NCBI GenBank assembly: GCA_028752905.1
Contig: JAQNBH010000015.1
Span: 32,385,529-32,449,528 of the forward strand
DNA from: Cladorhizidae sp. MBARI D1340-BT2
Lineage: Eukaryota; Porifera; Demospongiae; Poecilosclerida; Cladorhizidae
Length of the DNA stretch: 64,000 nucleotides
Reading direction: 5' to 3'
Each line of letters opens with the position of its first letter. Positions within the stretch are counted from its first letter, which is position 1. Positions 10,001-19,449 of the stretch are shown here, piece by piece. The position numbers and the translations under genes were made by a program. A model generated the notes under the pieces. The model made no database searches and was not told the origin of the DNA. It saw nothing but the letters and a program-made list of their open reading frames with translations.

Positions 10001-13000
10001 TAAAGAATGGACTTTTTCCACTATTTTGTCACCATTTCAACACCATTTCAACACCTGAAAAATCATTTAGTAGCCATCCACTGCCTGAAAACTTATTGGT
10101 CCGCCTCAATCAAGCAGTCTATGTCTGTAAAGAGAACTTTAATGCAATTGAGCTCTGCCTTCTTCATGTGTATATGGCTCATGCTGATTTTGCGATAACC
10201 TGTCCATTTCTGAATTGGAACAGCAAATATCGCATACAAGGTTGTGAATCACAAGGTTATTGCTTATAATGTAAACCTGCTCTAGTCCCCTTCAAGTTCC
10301 TTTGTCAAAGCTCTATCACAAACAGCAAATTTGCATGATTCAATATGGATACTCTCAATGAAATTCATCATAATTATAACTTTAGTGTCAGATTTACCTT
10401 TAACTCGAACTTGTCAGCAATAATAGCACTTGGCTCAAGTGTATCTGTGTATAATGATCACCCCAGAGAACCGAACACTCACTTTCCTGCCAGTGAGTTC
10501 GAGTACTCTCCACCTATTGGTCCATCATTATCTTAGGACGGGATTCTAGAGAAACTAGTATAAAGTAATGCTCATATGCTGGTATTAGAAGAGCTAGCAG
10601 CTACAAATGTTCATCCACCCCAGAATGCACTCTACTGTAGCTAAATAGCTACTGTTTTGTAGATGGTATACATAAGACCACGAGTTGGTAATTTTTTTAT
10701 CAGTAGCAGAACAGGATATCAAAAACAAGAAAACAAATTAATTAAAGGAAGAAGATAAATAGGAAAAAAGATTTTACTCGTGAACTGTTTAGTCCAAAAT
10801 ATAATTATATGTTTTGCATGTTCTTGTTCTCTCTCTAATGAAAACACATGCTTGAATGATAGATGTCAAAACAATTGCACATATGTACCAACAGTACTGC
10901 TGGTTTGGTCCTTAAATTGGTATCTTTTCCTCCATACTTCTCCCTTCTTTCTATTCTGCAGGAACGATTACAATTTTATATCGTGGTGTATGATTTCAAC
11001 AATGTAATACGAAAACGTCTTGCTGTTGATAGATTCTTGATTAACCTTGAACTTGGTGGAGTACCTAATGCCATTAAAAGAAGAACTTACTATGGAATAC
11101 ACAACATTAGTCAATTTGATCTCAGCTTCGATACTCGGTGCAGTAACAACTACTATGGCCCACAGTGCTCCACATTCTGTTCTGAAGTTGGAGTGTATAT
11201 TTGTGATGCTATGGGTAACAGAGTCTGTGCTGATCCATCCTGTGACATAGGTACTGAATGCCAGATGTGTACCACAAGAACATCAACAACAACTACTTCC
11301 AGTACTACACATGATTTAGCAGGTAAATAAAACAACATTGGGACTCCAGCCACGCCTGATCCACAATGTTTTGTATACTGTAATCATTAACTATTTGGAT
11401 TTAGGTTAGGATTCACTTATTTGTTTGAAAGAGCTATCGCCACAGCTAGTATAAGTGCTCTAAAGATATTCATGATCTAATAATCCCACAACTCTACTGA
11501 ATTAGCACCAAAAAATATTTGTCTACTGCTTTTGTGGCAGCTTATCTTGGAGCAAGTCGATTGGAGTCCAACTTTCTGTTGGTATGAAAATGGAAGCTCA
11601 TAGTATCAAGCTCAGAGAGATTTTTAGCATATTCCTTTTTAACTTTTAGCTAACTATTTGGATAGAATGTGATTAATGTGTGCTGGCTCCTTAAAATACA
11701 AAACACTAATTTCTGCATATTTAAAGTTTGATGTTGTGATATTAGGTTTGTCTTCAACTGCTTTTCTTGGTGGAGTGATTGGTGCCATTGTTGCAGTCAT
11801 TCTGATCCTAACCCTCCTTGTTATTCTCCTCTTCATCGTTTGCAGAAAAAGGAAACTGAAGTATAAAACAGGTCAGGGAGTGTTTTCTTAATATGAACTC
11901 CAAATTTCACATCCAGAGTTTGAAAGTATATATTATGAACATCACCATGATTGAGTAGGCATATGTAATGTCTCTTAGTTACCTTAGAATATATTATAAT
12001 GTGCACGTTATCTTTAATACTATGGTAATACAGTAGTCCCTCTTTTGGGAGCCTCATACTGTACAAGTCTGCCTTTTTGGAGAGGCAACAATTTCCATGA
12101 ACGATGCATATGAACTCACCTCTAGTAAAAGACCACCTCTTTTGTAAGATCAAAGACCACCAAAATTATACAATTTTAAGATTATTAATTTGTATACCAT
12201 AAATATTTCTGCACATGCTGCCAGTAGAATGGTACACACTTGTGTAATTAATTTAACTCACCAGTTAAGCATTATATATATATATATGCCAAAAGGCTAA
12301 TAAATAAATTTAAAAAAATCGATCATAGAGTTCTAAGATACAATATAGAAGTCAAAATAGCAAAATTACTATATTACATACCTACTCAATGAGATCATAA
12401 GCATTCGGTAACTGGGGGGGGGGGGGGGGGATATTGAAAAAGACTGATTGCAGAATTCGTACATCTGTTTCATAGTAGTGAAGATATCCAGTTGACTAAT
12501 CCTGGAGGATAAGCTTTCTTGGGTTCTGAATGATGATTTAGGAATCACTGAGAGTGATCCAGAAGGTAATGGCATCTTCTCTTAACTTTGCCAGATAAAT
12601 GTGAAGCTCGGCTATTGGTGAGCGGAGTTATCACTTCTGACTTAAATTTGAGTATGCCTAGCATTCTCACTTGAGCTGATGATTTGGATCGAGATGATTA
12701 CCAGCATGAAGAAGGCTTTGATAGTGAGTTTAGGGTAGTAGCTATTCAGTGAGTAAGCAGAGCACCAACTGCAAAGGCTGTTTCAGCTTCCTTGTTGTGA
12801 GGATTGAACAGTTGAGAGAGCTTCATCATCAGCTTCAGTGACGGAAAGGAATCATCTTATTCTGCCATTTTAGAAAAACTTAACCCGACTGTGAATGGAC
12901 ATAATACAAGCCTTTGTTGCTTCAAGAGGTTTGCTAGTTACCTCTGTCTTCTAGTCACCTACGCTTCAAACAGAAGAGCATGGATTGCAAATTACATGTT

Positions 13001-16000
13001 GGAGAAAAGTTTATCTACAAGATGATAGTGGAGGGGAGACTGATGTTATTCTTGATAGACAACTCGACTGCCCACCCAGATGTTGTCAGAGCAAATGTTA
13101 AACTAGTATTTCTTCCTCCCAACACCACATTTAGATTGGCCTTGCAATGCTGGAATTATTGAACCCATTATAGGTAAAATTCTCTTTGCCATGTACTTGT
13201 GCATCCGAGTTATAAGTGGTTAAAAATTCATAAAATGCAAAACGCAGTGACTTCCATGACTATTGAGAAATGTTTTTCAATGTGGACACCATAGTTGATT
13301 GCACAGTTAATGAAGATTGTAAGGCAGTGTCCGAGCTAAACATTATGTTAGATGAAACTGGCATGATCAGGCAGGAGTATGTATGCTGTGATTTAAAGAG
13401 CACATCAACTGTGCACGTCAAAATCTGGGATTTAATTCAAAACAAGGGTTGGGCTCCTCTCAGGACCACCTGAGGGACCTGTCCTGACCAAAGATGATTA
13501 TTATGTGAATTACAACTAAATATTTGCAACCAAATAATTGCAACCAAATAAATTGTAGTTTTGCTAGTGAGATGACAGGGTTGATGGAGCTGATATACAA
13601 GTAAGCAGGATAAAATAATAGAGGGGACTATGGCAGAGATGACAAAAACAACTAAAATGGCTGATTTCATGAAATGAACAAAGTGAACTGCTGTAATGGA
13701 TGCACATTTTATTGTATTCATGATATATATATAATACATAATATTATATTGGCATGCACATTACCACACCCACTTCTTTTGGATGATTATTTTCTATCGG
13801 ATTTAAGGATGGTCTCTCGTACTACTGTATATCATCGGTATATAGCAATGTGTTACTTTACCAGTTTAATCTACTTATCAGTGTAGTGAAAATTATTAGT
13901 ATAAGAATATATGAGTTTGTAGTTGTTACAGTGTAAATAGTTTGTCCATGTGGTCATCTATTTGTGCCTATTATTGTACTCTATGGCCTCTATATATGTA
14001 TCTCTGGATTGTACTACTCTTCTACAGTTGTAGAGTTACTTTCACTGCATTTATATATAAACAATGTAGGAAAATGTGAAGTAGTAACATCAAAGCTAAA
14101 CACATTCAATGCAAGAGATAGGTAAGGAAATAGTTAATAAAACATTGTACTGTAGTTATATAATATATATATATATATATATACTACCAAAGGTTTCAGG
14201 CATTGCCCAGGAAGGGAAAATGTCTAACACGGAGCACAAAATGAGAAGGGTTCCTCCCAGGTGTTAACCCTATACCACTTCCCCCCCCCCACCCTTTTGC
14301 AGTTTCTCAAAGAAATTGTTGAACTATTCTAAGACAACACTTTCCTCTGTAAATTTTACCATTTCAGTAAATGTGGTATTTTTTTAACTTAGAAGCAGCT
14401 CTGATAGCAAATAGTTTAGATAAGGTAAGCTCTAATAATGTAGCTAGCATAGTTGTTGCTAATTCTGTCCATATGAATTATTTTGTACAGTCCTTCCCCT
14501 CCCCCTCCAGGTATTGACCTCCCAATGTTACTCTGAGCTACTCAAAAAACGTCTAGCTAGAGAATGCAAACAATGCCTGCCCAGGTAAATATATTAGTAA
14601 ACAAAATGGCCAACAGTGGCAATTTCTGTGACACTCTGTGGCATATGTGCACCCAAGGGATTAACCTGATACAAAATTTGACATGCCCAAGACATGAAAA
14701 GTACCCACAAAGCTCCTTTAATCATAACCAAGATGTCAATTGAAATTCTATAGTTGTTAAACTAACAATCAATCATCCTCTTTTATATATTTAACATCCT
14801 CTTTGACATATTTAGCAAACCATTGACCCACTTTTAACTCTTTAGAGCTGAAAATTAATTAGAGCTGAAAATTAAAAATAACATGATGTAAATGTGTACC
14901 TGAATTTTATTTAAAATCATGTCACTTAGGTAACTCAGTAACTGCAAGCATCAAAGGTACCCTTTTTATGGCTTGAGGACTCTATCAGGTAAACAATATC
15001 AGTTCAATATTTGTTCTCTTGCATGCTAGCATTTAGAACAAGACCGTAGTCAGTTTATCTCACTGGTACCTCAATCTTCTTTGGTGTCAGGCTGGCAATG
15101 ATTTTCTCTCAGAGACCTTCCATGTTATATATAAAAGAGTTTGCTACTTCAGCTAGATTTAGCCATATAGTGTAGCTACTCACTTTTTAGCCTTTTGCAT
15201 ATTGTCGAAGAAGACGATTCATTCCTTTCAGCAACTAGAACGACTAGATGCAGCCGTGCTAGCCAACAGCTGGAGTTGGATTTCACTGTGCAATCTCTAT
15301 TTTGTTCAAGTTGCGATCTTGTACAGATAAATCTACTATTGTGTGGAACATTAAACTCACATGTATGCACTATTGGCCCTAAAGAATTAAAAAAATATTG
15401 GATGCCAAAAATGTTTAACATATAAGAATTACATTGGCAATTTTCAACTGCCATTAGCTCCAAAACGGCTTCCATAGTGTCTAGAGTCTTTGCTTTTGTA
15501 AAAATAGTAAATCGGAAGAGCTATGGAAAAAAGTTGAAATTCATGTTCTATCTATTGGAATGCATCAGCACTACCTATAATGTTTTGACACCTAGCTACA
15601 CCAAAATGTCGGACGCAAAGAATACCAAAAACAAAAAAGCTACGTCTTGCTGCAAGATGCAGAGAATTTTATATGCTGTGTTTCTCACATTCCTGATGAT
15701 AGCACACAAATATTACATGCGCATGTGTACATGTTCCTGTTGATAGACACAGATAACATAACGCAATGTTGGACCATTGCCAAATAATCTACTGTAGCAA
15801 CATTAGAGCTCACCTAATGAAAAAAGTTTGCTACTTCTAGCCCTAGAGTATTGGAAAAACACCACTTTCGACAGGTTCTACCAAACTCTAAGAAACAATT
15901 TAATTGAGTAGCCATAATGATAAGTTCATGGGAACCCAGATACTGGGTGTCTAGGTAGCACAACTCCTGTGTGCTTACATCCAGCTTCATGGGAACCTAA

Positions 16001-17228
16001 GCTACTGGTGCCTAAAGATCCAGCTAATGGAGCTTAATGGGAAGCCCATGTACTGTATTCCTAGGGCCTGTTTCAAGGGATCCCAGATGGTATATAGCTA
16101 GGCCCTTCATGGGGAGATCAGCGACATGATGCCTCACACTGGCTTCATTGAGAGCCAAGCTGCTGGAAGTCCATACAAACTCTGCTTCTTGGAGAGCCGA
16201 GCTGCTGGTGCCTGAACTCTGCTTCTTGAAGAGCCTTCCTTGGCTCTGACGAACACAGCTACTGGGTACAGATAACAGAACCTGCTTGTTAGGCATCTTC
16301 TAGCTGGCATCGCATCCAAACAGACTCCTGTAACAACAATGATGTGCAATCACTACTTGCATCACTTCAATTTTTGTTCTGGGCAATGCCTGGTGCCTTT
16401 GCTAGTTAAATAATAAACACACTTATGGGCATGTGATGGTTTGTGCTTTCTTTTACTTGCTGCCAACAGGTTATTATTTACATTCGCTGAATGTCACAGC
16501 CACATCACCTAGCTTCAATGTTTGCTTTCTTAACATAATGTTAATTCTTTCATGACTGGATTTAGGAGAGAATTATATGAAAATCTGATTGCACATGAAC
16601 TAGTTTTAACACAGCACCAACGAACTCATAGCAACCATATCTTATGTCCTTGTACGAGTTGGTTAGATACACATTGTGGTAAAGTTTGGTTATTGGAAAC
16701 TAACCACTACATTATTGTACCGGAAATAATGTGGCTATGTACTGGATACTTTTCAACCTAAGCTGCAGTTTGTATGACCAAGTGATAATATACCATTGAT
16801 TGCTACTGCATACTTGACTCTGATCCTCCTATGAGCATTATCATCCAGCCACCCAGGAAGACTCTATACATGTATTATACACCCACCAACATCCCAGGAA
16901 GACGTAGCTAAGAATTTTGCTAACTCTCAGAACTCTCTTCCTCGATGTTATTCTCCTCACCATACATAAAACTGGATGGTCGAAGGTACCTAGGCCGGGA
17001 TCTACACAACAGAACTGTGTTCTGTTCAATGTTGCTGTCCCCAGGTATGAAGAGATGTCTCCTCTTTCCTCACCACTTGTTTATCCCACAGACAGACCTA
17101 GGTTGCCATTCAACACACGCAATCTTAGTCTGATGGACGTTATTAATGAATCATGTGGAGCAAATGATCTTGATACTTTCTTTCATAGTTTACTAGATTA
17201 TCTTGCAACTGGAATCCAACCTGTCTAA
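6855..17228 (+). CDS. DSL-domain (Notch-ligand-like) single-pass membrane protein, 5' end missing
   Basis: Seven exons join in phase: 6855-7028, 7172-7483, 10962-11322, 11746-11871, 14393-14424, 14511-14584 and 17045-17228. Every junction is GT-AG. The sum is 1263 nt, 420 residues plus TAA. Order: Cys-rich segment (1-58); MNNL-like segment with CGECLLSGPVCCDTF and CGRNC (about 59-162); C2-like strands FYIVVYDFNN and VDRF; a DSL-like domain with RCSNNYYGPQCSTFC and six cysteines; a Thr/Ser stalk; a membrane helix and CRKRKLKYK stop-transfer (exon 4); a cytoplasmic tail of three exons. DSL proteins are Delta/Jagged-type ligands of Notch. Oddities: no EGF repeats between DSL and membrane, a short gap between DSL cysteines 3 and 4, and a Cys-rich block before MNNL. 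No signal peptide exon was found. Exons 5-7 have no homology support, only phase, splice sites and an intact frame. Confidence 0.65.
7172..7483 (+). CDS. Exon 2 of DSL-like gene: MNNL-like segment
   Basis: Acceptor TATTCTAG ends at 7171, donor GTGAGT starts at 7484; 312 nt, phase 0 at both ends. The pattern aromatic-rich strand, NP, C..C, CC, C...C, hydrophobic strand matches the N-terminal MNNL/C2 module of Notch ligands. Its end, NPYSVELHTWT, resembles the stretch that precedes the next C2 strands in Delta-type proteins. The whole exon is missing from duplication copy 2. Confidence 0.65.
8827..9368 (-). mobile_element. Non-autonomous pogo/Tigger element with TA target site
   Basis: The termini are a near-perfect inverted repeat: CCGTATTTGCCGGAGTATAA at the left and its reverse complement at the right, ending at 9368. 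TA dinucleotides at 8825-8826 and 9369-9370 flank it. Duplication copy 2 has the empty site CCTAATTAGTCAAGG near 45738 with a single TA, which fixes both ends to the base. The element is 542 bp and lies in intron 2 of the DSL-like gene. It inserted after the large duplication, or was lost exactly from copy 2. Confidence 0.92.
9016..9231 (-). pseudogene. pogo-type transposase N-terminal HTH fragment
   Basis: On - the frame reads MSGKYTAGFKLKVVGYAEKF, then GNRAAEREYRVSEKSVRDWR, the Psq-like helix-turn-helix with which pogo/Tigger transposases bind their termini. The open frame extends upstream to 9315. Nothing of the DDE domain is present. The fragment may still bind the ends of related elements if translated, but its length and lack of promoter evidence argue for a relic. 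Confidence 0.8.
10962..11322 (+). CDS. Exon 3 of DSL-like gene: C2 strands, DSL-like domain and stalk
   Basis: Acceptor TTCTGCAG ends at 10961; donor GTAAAT starts at 11323; 361 nt, entering in phase 0 and leaving in phase 1. It encodes the strand ERLQFYIVVYDFNN, VDRFLINLELGG, an aromatic/Ile run, then the DSL-like CSNNYYGPQC...C...C...C...C. A run of Thr and Ser follows as a stalk. This is the strongest domain evidence for the gene. Confidence 0.72.
11746..11871 (+). CDS. Exon 4 of DSL-like gene: transmembrane helix
   Basis: Acceptor ATATTAG ends at 11745 and completes the Gly codon split with exon 3. The exon encodes a short lead (LSSTAFL), a roughly 24-residue hydrophobic helix rich in Ile, Val and Leu starting GGVIGAIVAV, and the basic stop-transfer CRKRKLKYK. 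Donor GTCAGG starts at 11872, leaving phase 1. The orientation (N-terminus outside) fits a type I ligand. Confidence 0.68.
12414..12430. repeat. Poly-G tract
   Basis: A run of 17 G in the duplicated segment. The equivalent tract in copy 2 starts at 47027. Confidence 0.9.
12890..13300 (+). pseudogene. Tigger/pogo DDE transposase remnant (copy 1)
   Basis: The + strand reads TYASNRRAWIANYMLEKSLS (frame-shifted), then LMLFLIDNSTAHPDVV and VKLVFLPPNTTFRLALQ. These match the second catalytic Asp block and the FLPPNTT signature of Tigger/pogo DDE transposases. TIEKCFSMW near 13263 matches the TI.NCF motif further on. Stops and frameshifts interrupt it. The same remnant is in copy 2 (47510-47960), so this insertion predates the large duplication. 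Confidence 0.75.
14160..14182. repeat. TA microsatellite
   Basis: A short (TA)n run in the intron before exon 5 of the DSL-like gene; also present, shorter, in copy 2 near 48815. Confidence 0.85.
14393..14584 (+). CDS. Exons 5 and 6 of DSL-like gene: cytoplasmic tail
   Basis: Exon 5 (14393-14424, 32 nt) lies between acceptor AACTTAG and donor GTAAGC. It completes the split codon of exon 4 and reads EAALIANSLDK. Exon 6 (14511-14584, 74 nt) lies between the pyrimidine-rich acceptor CCCCCTCCAG and donor GTAAAT and reads VLTSQCYSELLKKRLAREC then KQCLP, leaving phase 2. In copy 2 exon 5 is intact (49060-49091) but exon 6 has one extra A. No known domain is recognised. Confidence 0.5.
15940..16300. 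repeat. Diverged short tandem repeats in intron 6
   Basis: Related units of about 35-50 bp recur, with phrases such as TTCATGGGAACC, AAGCTACTGGTGCC and CTGCTTCTTGAAGAGCC. The array is also in copy 2 (about 50575-50940). The open frames on - here are by-products of the repeats. Confidence 0.6.
17045..17228 (+). CDS. Exon 7 of DSL-like gene: terminal tail exon
   Basis: Acceptor GTCCCCAG ends at 17044; the first base completes the Arg codon split with exon 6. The exon reads YEEMSPLSSPLVYPTDRPRL, then polar and acidic sequence ending LDYLATGIQPV and TAA at 17226-17228. In copy 2 the same exon begins at 51687 and has lost one base, giving an early stop at 51745-51747. No known domain is visible; Tyr, Ser and Pro content suits a signalling or adaptor-binding tail, which is inference. 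Confidence 0.5.
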
Positions 17229-17580
17229 TTTGCATAGGGTAAGCAATTAAATGTGTGTAGTTTGTTATAAACTTCAATTATCAATTTTTATGAAGTTTCA
17301 TTCAAAGTGCTTGAACTTTTTCGGCCATGAACGAACTAAACGGATTGGATTAGTTGTTTTCCCTTGATCTTATTTTTTTCACTCTAGTTTTCTAGATAGT
17401 TGATGCATCAGAGTGCACAATATTCAGGTGAGTAGCAGCTGCACATTTAAAAAAAGGGATCAGTTGGTTACTGAGCTTAATCTTGTGATGATAGTTAAAG
17501 GCACAGATGCTCAATAAACTATTTACGATACATGTATCTACATAGGCATGTGTGTCTACTTTAGTGGTAAGTAATAACAT

Positions 17581-17844
17581 CTATGATTGGTTAGTTATGG
17601 AGTTGGCCTGAGCAACTCCTTGAAGGAAGCTGCTTGATTATATTGGATTCCCAAAAAGGAATGATGCATGAATTTACCTTTATGGGATCCTTTAATTATT
17701 AATATTATGAAAGCCAATATTATTGACATCTGTATTAAAGTTGGTGTTTATTGGTAAATGTCCTGCTTTAAGAGTTTGTTGAGTACATTGTAAATTCTCC
17801 TAAAAGAAGTGGCTCAGGATAACTTCATAACTAACCAATCATAG
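17581..17844. mobile_element. Short inverted-repeat element (MITE-like), 264 bp
   Basis: The left end CTATGATTGGTTAGTTATGG and the reverse complement of the right end match over about 41 bp with roughly six mismatches. The interior has no coding capacity. No clear target duplication is seen, so the superfamily is unknown. It lies about 240 bp outside the border of duplication copy 1. Confidence 0.7.
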
Positions 17845-18106
17845 AAGATATCATTCTCTACGATGTTAAAGTATACACATGTTTCATATAGATCATGAAT
17901 TGCATGTGTAACTAATTCTTAGGTTTTGTTGAAGATCTGCACTGTTAACTATAGCCTCAAGAGTTAGCTTCAGCGGACCATCTGATCATTTCTTTGCAGT
18001 GAAAATGCACAGCTGCTGATGACTCGGGTTAGCTAAACTTGATATCGTCATACTTTATTTAATGATCAATGTTTTACTAATTTTTTGATGTTTTGAAACA
18101 AATTAG

Positions 18107-18338
18107 CCATTGCACATCATCGGAGGATTTGGAGTCATCGGTAACTAAAATTGCCAGAATAGATTATATTCAAGTTGTGGGGTGTGGAAGAAAAGAGATA
18201 TATCTTGAAGACCAAATTTCATGGTTTTTAATGAGTTTTGGAGCTGCCAGTTTACTTCCTTCACAAAGGTTTCAAGGAACAATGGAAGTTTGGGGGGAGG
18301 TAAAATTGCTACAGTTTAGGATGTTAAAATGCTGCTGA
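18107..18338 (+). other. Unassigned open frame with splice-like borders
   Basis: After an acceptor-like AAATTAG (18101-18106) the frame stays open to 18338. It begins HCTSSEDLESS before a donor-like GTAACT at 18141. Its phase does not join exon 6 to the tandem exons at 18899. It may be an exon of an unseen transcript or chance. Confidence 0.2.
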
Positions 18339-18898
18339 AATTAGTTTTATGATTTTCTTTGTGTGTGTGTGTATCTGTGTTTTGGTGCCAATATAAAGAG
18401 TGCTAGTGCACCTCATCGTGCTTTAACCATCTTTCTCTCTTTCCTTTGCATGACTTGTATTCAATCATAATAGTTTTAGGACAAGATGACAGACTGTAGT
18501 CATAAATGATCACATTACTTAAATCATGTACACTAAATTAACAATTTCAAGAAATCAATGCCTAATAATTTGTCTAGTTTAGACAAACCAACCAACAAAT
18601 ATTTCTGGATTATGACTACAAGATGTTATTGCAAACTTAGTGAGTCATGACTGACCATTACCCAATTAGTAATTGGTGAAAGGTTGCCTACTCTAGACCC
18701 CAAAATGTTAATAAAAGTGAGTTTTGTGCGCAACTATAATGTAAAAAGCAAAAGTTGGTAGATTCTCAAATACATTTTCTCAAACACACCAACAACAATG
18801 AGGAATATATATATATAGCACATGAACAAGTCTCATGGTGTATATATTTAATTATGGTATACTATGACATGGAATACTTGTATTTTCTTTCTAAACAG

Positions 18899-19373
18899 AC
18901 CAGAAATAAAGACAGAGGAGTGTGTAGCATATGGAGGAGTGTCAACTGTAAAGTAAGAATTTGAATTTGCAGACATAAAATTCAATATGAAAGTTTTTTA
19001 TTGTATATAACAGTGCAGCAGTGGAGATGGAGGAGTGTGTAGCATATGGACAAGCTTCAACTATAAAGTAAGACTTAGTTGACATATTTATAATGTCAAG
19101 GATTTTTCTTCTCCTTTTTCTTTAAACAGCAGTCCAGCAGTGGAGATGGAGGAGTGTGTAGCATATGGACAAGCCTCAACTATAAAGTAAGACTTTGTTA
19201 ACATATTTATAATGTCAACGATTTTTCTTCTTCTTCTTCTTGAAAACAACAGTCCAGCAGTGGAGATGGAGGAGTGTGTGGCATATGGACATGTCTCTAC
19301 TTTGGAGCATACTTCCCAGGGTCTTCCTCCTGCAACCACAGAACAAAGTTACTATGAATACATTGAGAATTGA
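18899..19373 (+). CDS. Tandem 54-nt exons and terminal exon encoding ECVAYG motifs
   Basis: Three exons of exactly 54 nt (18899-18952, 19014-19067, 19133-19186) and a terminal exon (19253-19373, stop TGA) each follow an AG acceptor; the three carry GTAAGA donors. All enter in phase 2 and the three leave in phase 2, so any number can be joined without a frameshift. Each encodes a version of PAVEMEECVAYGQASTI, the first being PEIKTEECVAYGGVSTV. The last continues HTSQGLPPATTEQSYYEYIEN. Introns are only about 60-66 bp and are themselves alike in the last copies. Tyr in an acidic context suggests a phosphorylated cytoplasmic tail (inference). Exon 6 of the DSL-like gene (phase 2) could splice directly to it, giving a 453-residue variant; otherwise this is the 3' end of another gene. 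Confidence 0.6.
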
Positions 19374-19396
19374 GTTTGTTGGTGTATGTAAATAAT

Positions 19397-19413
19397 CCCC
19401 CCCCCCCCCCCCC
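19397..19413. repeat. Poly-C tract
   Basis: A run of 17 C immediately after the terminal tail exon, within its likely 3' untranslated region. Confidence 0.9.
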
Positions 19414-19449
19414 ACCTTATGTTTCTGTCTAAGCTAAGAGGATTATGTT

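Larger units (their letters stand above)
6345..17340. repeat. Large direct duplication, copy 1
   Basis: This 11-kb segment reappears in the same orientation at 39104-51971. Long stretches are nearly the same by eye (about nine in ten bases). Examples are 9369-10190 with 45737-46575 and 11938-17340 with 46576-51971. Copy 1 holds all exons of the DSL-like gene. Segments present only here are 6882-8585 (exons 1-2 region), 8827-9368 (pogo insertion) and 10192-11938 (exons 3-4 region). Both borders fall in anonymous AT-rich DNA. Confidence 0.9.

Noticed and set aside
10780..11007. 75-residue frame upstream of exon 3
   Set aside because: It overlaps the intron 2 acceptor and exon 3 in another frame; the DSL frame has the better evidence.
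16024..16349. Two overlapping 70-90-residue frames on -
   Set aside because: They lie in an array of short diverged repeats, are broken in the second copy and show no domain.
18107..18140. Additional exon between exon 6 and the tandem exons
   Set aside because: Its exit phase does not match the phase-2 entry of the tandem exons, and no other support is present.
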